A stretch of 16,644 bases of DNA, from assembly GCA_946887105.1 (NCBI GenBank), contig CAMPKJ010000090.1, positions 1 to 16,644 on the forward strand. The letters are read 5' to 3'. A model generated the notes under the pieces. The model saw only the letters and a program-made list of their open reading frames with translations. It was not told where the DNA came from and made no database searches. The first letter of the stretch is position 1; every line of letters begins with the position of its first letter. A program made the translations under genes and the position numbers. The DNA comes from an uncultured Acidobacteriota bacterium. Its GTDB lineage: Bacteria > Acidobacteriota > Thermoanaerobaculia > Gp7-AA8. Shown here piece by piece: positions 12,819 through 16,644 of this stretch.

Positions 12819-14870
12819 TCATTTTGTGACCTTCATCTCCTGCAACAGCTCGGTAGCTTTTTCGACCTCCAGCATCCACAGCAGATAGCGCACGTCCACG
12901 CTGATGTTGCGCGCTACCTCGGGGTTGTACCCGAAGTCATTGGCGACATTCTCCCAGACCCGGTCGAAGTTGACTCCGACCAGCTCACCCCGGCCGTTCA
13001 CCACCGGACTGCCGGAGTTGCCGCCGGTGGTATCCGCGTCGGCGAGGAAGTTCACCGGCACCTGGAGCGCCGCGCCGGTTGCGGCGGCGAGCACCTTGTC
13101 GGGCGCGTCGAACGGCTCGGCGTTGGTGTGCTTCTCGACCATGCCGCGCACCGTCGTCCGGGGCGTCGCCCACATGCCATCGCGCGGTGCGTAGCCCTTC
13201 ATGTGCGCAAACGAAACGCGCAGCGTGCTGTTCGCGTCGGGAGCGACCGGTTTTCCGGCGTGCGCGATCACGGCGCGGCGCCACTCGGGACGCAGACGCA
13301 GCACCGTCCCTTCCCAGCGGTCCTTCCGCTCCACCATCGCATCGATCTCGTCGACCAGCGCGAAGCCGAGGTCCACGAGCGGATCCTTGCGCGCACGGAG
13401 TTGCTCCGGCGTCTCCTCGAACATCTTCAGCCGCTCCTGAAGATCGAGCAGCTTCGTATTCGCGTAGAGCGCATCAATCGATTCGACGCGATCGAGTGCG
13501 GCGATGTGCTGCCCCTCGGGCAATGCACGCGCGCGGCGGAGAACATCGGCGAGGATCGCCTTGTCGGCGGCGGGGAAGTAGCTTTTCTGCTCACGCTCGA
13601 TGCGATCGCGCACGCGTCCGATGCTGCGCTGCATGAACGCGGCGCCGCGCTCCGCGTCAGGCTTCTGCCGTTCGATGGCGGACTTGGCGATGGTGTACGC
13701 GAGCACGAGCGCCTTCGGCCCGGTAGGGCTGAGCGACGTACCGTGCACGTGCACGTGATCGAGCAGGAAGTCGTGATCGAACGTAGCCTTCTTTTCTTCC
13801 GCGAGCTTCGCCAGTCCCTCGTACGCGGCACGCGCGCCCGCGTGCGCCGCCAGCACGGCGCGATCGGCCGCGCGCTGCTTGTTCAGGATGTCGCCGCGCT
13901 TGAAGCCGGCCAGCTGCCCTTCGCCGTTCTTCTGGCGATTGGCGAGCGTCTTCATCAGATCCGCAACGGCGATCTCGCCGGCCGGATTGCCTTTCGTGGA
14001 TGACTCGAGGATGCGCAGCCAGTCGCGATAGACGTTCGCGCGGGCGGTGAACCAGATATGGCGCTCTTCCATCTCATCCGCGGTGAGCGCGCGGAAGGTC
14101 GTGCCGGGGTAGCCGAGGACCATCACGAACTCCTCGGGCTGCACGCCGCGCGTCGAGATCGGAAAGAAGAACTCGGGACGATAGGGCTTGCCGTCGACGT
14201 ACACGCGTCCAATCGAGAAATCGCCGGTGTGGCGCGGCCACGACCAGTTGTCGATCTCCCCGCCGTACTCGCCGACCGCGCGCGGAGGCGCGTAAACCAG
14301 CCGCACGTCCTCGAGCTCGGTCATCTCCTGCAGCACGTACTGCACGCCGCCGTCATGCGCGGCCACCTTGCAGCGCGCGGCCGGCTGCTGCTCGCACGCG
14401 GCCACCAGTTCGTTGGTCTTCCGCGTGATCAGGCGATAGCGCTCGGCGTCGGAAGCATTCGGCGGCACGGCCTTCAGCATCTCGGCGGTGACGTCGGTGA
14501 AGCGGCGCGGCACGGTGATGCGCGTGGTCTTGCTGCGCAGCTCCGCGTCGCGCGTGCGCGCCAGAAAGCCGTTCTCGATGATGTCGTTCTGCGGCGTGGC
14601 GTGCTCCTGCAACACGCCGAAGAGGCAGTGATGGTTGGTGATGAACAGGCCGTCCGCGGAGATCCACCCGGCCGAGCATCCGCCGGTGCTGATCGTCGCC
14701 GCAAGCAGGCCGGTGCCGCGCTGCGGATCCCACAATCGCGATGGCGGCAGCGCGAGCCCCTGCGCGGCGAGCCATTTCGGATCGAGCTCGAGGACCTGCT
14801 GCGGCGTCCATTTGCCTTCGGCGGCGGAGAGGGTGGTGGCGAGGAGGATCAGGAGGGCCAGTTTTTTCAT
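12819..14870 (-). CDS. S46 dipeptidyl-peptidase, DPP11-like (Asp/Glu-specific predicted)
   Basis: The 683-residue product has a signal peptide (KKLALLILLATTLSAAEG) and the S46 family core. Key blocks are GWISADGLFITNHHC with the catalytic His81 before Cys82, GEIDNWSWPRHTGDFS (204-219) with the acid residue, and TTGGNSGSPV with Ser619. These periplasmic enzymes remove N-terminal dipeptides. Specificity is set by one residue 18 after the Ser: Gly in DPP7 (broad, hydrophobic) and Arg673 in Porphyromonas gingivalis DPP11 (Asp/Glu at the second position). Here VNFDRVWE places Arg637 exactly 18 after Ser619, so DPP11-type acidic specificity is predicted. Length is near the usual 700-720. The helical middle (about 280-520) is as in the family. 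It follows a lipoprotein gene by 12 bp. No clear Shine-Dalgarno site. Confidence 0.92.
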   Translation of the reverse strand: MKKLALLILLATTLSAAEGKWTPQQVLELDPKWLAAQGLALPPSRLWDPQRGTGLLAATISTGGCSAGWISADGLFITNHHCLFGVLQEHATPQNDIIENGFLARTRDAELRSKTTRITVPRRFTDVTAEMLKAVPPNASDAERYRLITRKTNELVAACEQQPAARCKVAAHDGGVQYVLQEMTELEDVRLVYAPPRAVGEYGGEIDNWSWPRHTGDFSIGRVYVDGKPYRPEFFFPISTRGVQPEEFVMVLGYPGTTFRALTADEMEERHIWFTARANVYRDWLRILESSTKGNPAGEIAVADLMKTLANRQKNGEGQLAGFKRGDILNKQRAADRAVLAAHAGARAAYEGLAKLAEEKKATFDHDFLLDHVHVHGTSLSPTGPKALVLAYTIAKSAIERQKPDAERGAAFMQRSIGRVRDRIEREQKSYFPAADKAILADVLRRARALPEGQHIAALDRVESIDALYANTKLLDLQERLKMFEETPEQLRARKDPLVDLGFALVDEIDAMVERKDRWEGTVLRLRPEWRRAVIAHAGKPVAPDANSTLRVSFAHMKGYAPRDGMWATPRTTVRGMVEKHTNAEPFDAPDKVLAAATGAALQVPVNFLADADTTGGNSGSPVVNGRGELVGVNFDRVWENVANDFGYNPEVARNISVDVRYLLWMLEVEKATELLQEMKVTK

Positions 14871-14882
14871 GCAACGCAGAGC

Positions 14883-15389
14883 CTACCGCACGAAGCGCAA
14901 CTCGCGGATGAGCTCTTCGAGATGATCGCGCCCGAGGATCGACCAGATGTTGTAAAGACAGGCCTGACCCTCGATGCGCAGGTAGGCGAGCTCGTTCGGT
15001 CCCGTTCCTCCCTCGGGACCATATTCGACGTGGCTGCCGTCGCTCCATGTCTGCGAGTACGGCCAGCGGTCGTATGACGGGCCGGCCGCGGACGCGCCGG
15101 TGCCGGCCACGCCGAACGCGCTGCGCAGATTCGGCAGGTCGTACGCAACCGCCCAGCCGCCGGAGAAGGTCGCGGCGCGCGGCGTTGCGTTTGCGCCTTC
15201 CGTCCCGACGGCGCGAGGGGCGATGAGCGCGCAGGTCGCGCGATTCTCCGCCTTCTCCCACTGCGTGACGTAAACCGCGGGCACGTCCGCGCGTGCCAGC
15301 GCGGGTGCGCTCCATGGCGGCGGCGTGGCCGTCGGCGTGGTCGTGGCGCAGGCGGTGAGGAGGAGCAGGGCGGAAAGAGCGGTGCGCAT
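14883..15389 (-). CDS. Putative lipoprotein, unknown function
   Basis: The 168-residue product starts with a lipoprotein signal (MRTALSALLLLTAC, Cys14, then Ala), followed by a Thr/Pro-rich tether (TTTPTATPPP). The mature part, about residues 36-168, has VYVTQWEKAENRATCALIAP, GGWAVAYDLPNLRSAFGVAGTG and a C-terminal ELAYLRIEGQACLYNIWSIL, then a helix HLEELIRELRFVR. Two Cys residues (53 and 143) could form a disulfide. I recognise no family. It is 12 bp upstream of the S46 peptidase gene and is probably co-transcribed, so it may act with it at the outer membrane. Its start is only 22 bp from the MFS start on the other strand. Confidence 0.8.
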   Translation of the reverse strand: MRTALSALLLLTACATTTPTATPPPWSAPALARADVPAVYVTQWEKAENRATCALIAPRAVGTEGANATPRAATFSGGWAVAYDLPNLRSAFGVAGTGASAAGPSYDRWPYSQTWSDGSHVEYGPEGGTGPNELAYLRIEGQACLYNIWSILGRDHLEELIRELRFVR

Positions 15390-15411
15390 GATGCGATTAC
15401 CATGCACGCCG

Positions 15412-16617
15412 ATGTCCCGCGGCCGCGCGCTCGCTCTGGTCTCGCTCGCCGAGCTCTTCGCGATGAGTCTCTGGTTCGGCGTGTCGGCGGTCGCGCCACA
15501 GATCGCCATCGAGTGGCGGCTCGACGCCGCGACGTCCGCATGGCTGACCATGGCCGTGCAGTTCGGCTTCGTGGCGGGAACGCTGCTCAGCGCGCTGCTC
15601 AATCTTCCGGACGTGATCCGCGCGCGCCACCTGATGGCCATCTGCATGCTCCTCGGCGCCGCGGTGAACGCCATGCTGGCCTGGATGGTCACCAGCGCCG
15701 CGCTGGCCATCGCGCTGCGCTTTCTCACCGGCGTGTTTCTGGCCGGCGTCTATCCGCCGGGGATGAAGATCATCGCCACCTGGTTCAAGAGCGGACGCGG
15801 ATACGCGCTCGGCGTGCTGATCGGCGCGTTGACGCTCGGGAAGGCCTCGCCGTATCTCGTCAACGCGATTTCCGGCGGCGACTGGCGGCGCAGCATCACG
15901 CTGCTGTCGCTGCTGGCCATCCTCGGCGCGATCGTGATCGCGCGCTTCGTCAGCGACGGCCCGTACGCGCTGCCGAATCAGCCGTTCGACCTGACGCAGA
16001 TCGCGAAGGTGTTCGCCAATCGCGGCGTGCGGCTGGCGAACTTCGGCTACTTCGGCCACATGTGGGAGCTGTATGCGATGTGGGCGTGGATTCCGGCGAT
16101 GCTGCGCGCGAGCTTCGCGGCGAGCGGTGACAGTGCGCGGCTCGCGGAAGCAGCGGCGTTTGGCGTGATCGGCGCAGGCGCAATCGGATGCGTCGTGGCG
16201 GGATTGATCGCCGATCGCATCGGACGTCCGATCGTCGCCGCCGCCGCGATGGCGGGAAGCGGAGCATGCTGTCTCGTCATCGGATTGCTTTACGGCAAGG
16301 CGCCGGTCGCGCTGGTCTGCGTGGCGCTGTTCTGGGGCGTGACCGTCGTCGCCGACTCCGCCCAATTCTCCGCCTGCGTGGCCGAATACGCCGATCCGCG
16401 TTATCTCGGCACCGCGCTGACGCTGCAGACCTGCATCGGCTTCCTGATCACCACGGCGTCGATCCGCATGATGCCGCTGCTCGTCGAGCGGGTGGGTTGG
16501 GAGTGGGCGTTCGCGTTTCTCGCGCCGGGGCCGTTTCTGGGGATCGTGGCGATGATGAGATTGGGCGGATCCTGGGGTCCTCGGGGTCCTCGGAGTTCCT
16601 CGGGTTCCTCGGCGTAG
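15412..16617 (+). CDS. Major facilitator superfamily transporter
   Basis: The 401-residue product has about twelve hydrophobic helices in two halves. Visible features are LVSLAELFAMSLWFGVSAVAP in helix 1, RFLTGVFLAGVYPPGMKI in helix 4, TWFKSGRGYALGVLIGALTLG at helix 5, and GLIADRIGRPI, the common DRxGRP loop of the MFS, in the second half. The substrate is not evident; the helix 1 to 5 wording is like uncharacterised members near the nitrate/nitrite and sugar-phosphate groups. The last 14 residues (SWGPRGPRSSSGSSA) are encoded by a tandem DNA repeat and are unlikely to be native. The ATG at 15412 fits the family N-terminus; another in-frame ATG at 15391 is possible. Confidence 0.88.
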   Translation: MSRGRALALVSLAELFAMSLWFGVSAVAPQIAIEWRLDAATSAWLTMAVQFGFVAGTLLSALLNLPDVIRARHLMAICMLLGAAVNAMLAWMVTSAALAIALRFLTGVFLAGVYPPGMKIIATWFKSGRGYALGVLIGALTLGKASPYLVNAISGGDWRRSITLLSLLAILGAIVIARFVSDGPYALPNQPFDLTQIAKVFANRGVRLANFGYFGHMWELYAMWAWIPAMLRASFAASGDSARLAEAAAFGVIGAGAIGCVVAGLIADRIGRPIVAAAAMAGSGACCLVIGLLYGKAPVALVCVALFWGVTVVADSAQFSACVAEYADPRYLGTALTLQTCIGFLITTASIRMMPLLVERVGWEWAFAFLAPGPFLGIVAMMRLGGSWGPRGPRSSSGSSA

Positions 16618-16644
16618 ACCTCCCCCGAGGAACTCCGAGGCACA
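16572..16644. repeat. Tandem and inverted GGTTCCTCG-type repeat at the MFS 3' end
   Basis: From 16572 the MFS frame runs through units of 9-10 bp: TGGGGTCCT, CGGGGTCCT, CGGAGTTCCT and CGGGTTCCT. A perfect 17-bp inverted repeat pairs 16588-16604 (CCTCGGAGTTCCTCGGG) with 16624-16640, spanning the stop codon at 16615-16617. The array continues to the right edge. The unit words are the reverse complement of those inside the DUF2914 gene at 56-103. Confidence 0.88.

Noticed and set aside
12732..14003. A 423-codon plus-strand frame antisense to the S46 peptidase
   Set aside because: The S46 catalytic blocks prove the minus strand codes; the antisense product is His/Arg-rich without motifs.
15325..15411. 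N-terminal extension of the MFS protein
   Set aside because: The extra residues overlap the lipoprotein signal-peptide codons on the other strand and do not look like a transporter N-terminus.

Overview
This is a 16.6 kb window of high-GC bacterial chromosome with tightly packed genes. The cell is Gram-negative in type: there are several lipobox lipoproteins (CA or CK after the lipobox), an S46 periplasmic peptidase and a small LepB-type signal peptidase. The gene content, weak or absent Shine-Dalgarno sites at many starts, and a DUF433/DUF5615 toxin-antitoxin pair would fit an Acidobacteriota-like (for example Thermoanaerobaculia-type) organism. That placement is an inference and is not proved by the sequence. 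I saw no rRNA, tRNA, CRISPR array, phage or insertion sequence.

Layout, left to right. (1) The 3' part of a DUF2914 membrane protein gene on + (to 914). (2) A leftward cluster, lepB (5915-5391), a UvrD/Rep-type helicase (5387-3279), a family-5 solute-binding lipoprotein (3217-1616) and pepE (1619-942). The last two overlap by ATGA, which suggests coupled peptide uptake and aspartyl-dipeptide hydrolysis. (3) A rightward series: an EamA/DMT transporter (6052-6939), a hemopexin-repeat protein with an unrecognised N-terminal domain (7025-8680) and an alpha/beta-hydrolase lipoprotein (8731-9813). (4) A leftward DUF433 antitoxin gene (10253-10023) whose overlapping partner, a DUF5615 PIN-like toxin gene (10026-9827), has lost its middle and is frameshifted. 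(5) A rightward PAS-GGDEF-EAL cyclic-di-GMP protein (10320-12104) coupled through TGATG to a 62-residue acidic protein carrying the ESFPASDPPSW motif (12104-12292). (6) A leftward set of exported proteins: a lipoprotein (15389-14883), an S46 dipeptidyl-peptidase with the Arg typical of DPP11 (14870-12819) and a small secreted protein (12778-12380). (7) A rightward MFS transporter (15412-16617).

The most unusual structure is a set of short-unit tandem repeats, 8-10 bp per unit, arranged at three loci as long inverted repeats. They occur between lepB and the EamA gene (5945-6018), after the ESFPASDPP gene (12285-12363), at the 3' end of the MFS gene (16572-16644), and in-frame inside the DUF2914 gene (56-103). 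Unit sequences differ between loci but the construction is the same. The repeats supply a stop codon to one gene, a C-terminal tail to another and an internal linker to a third. A second point of note is that the signal peptidase keeps its Ser but has Phe where the catalytic Lys should be.

No stretch over 300 bases lacks a gene or gene remnant. The long open frames antisense to the helicase, the GGDEF-EAL gene, the hemopexin gene and the S46 gene are judged to be GC-driven shadows.
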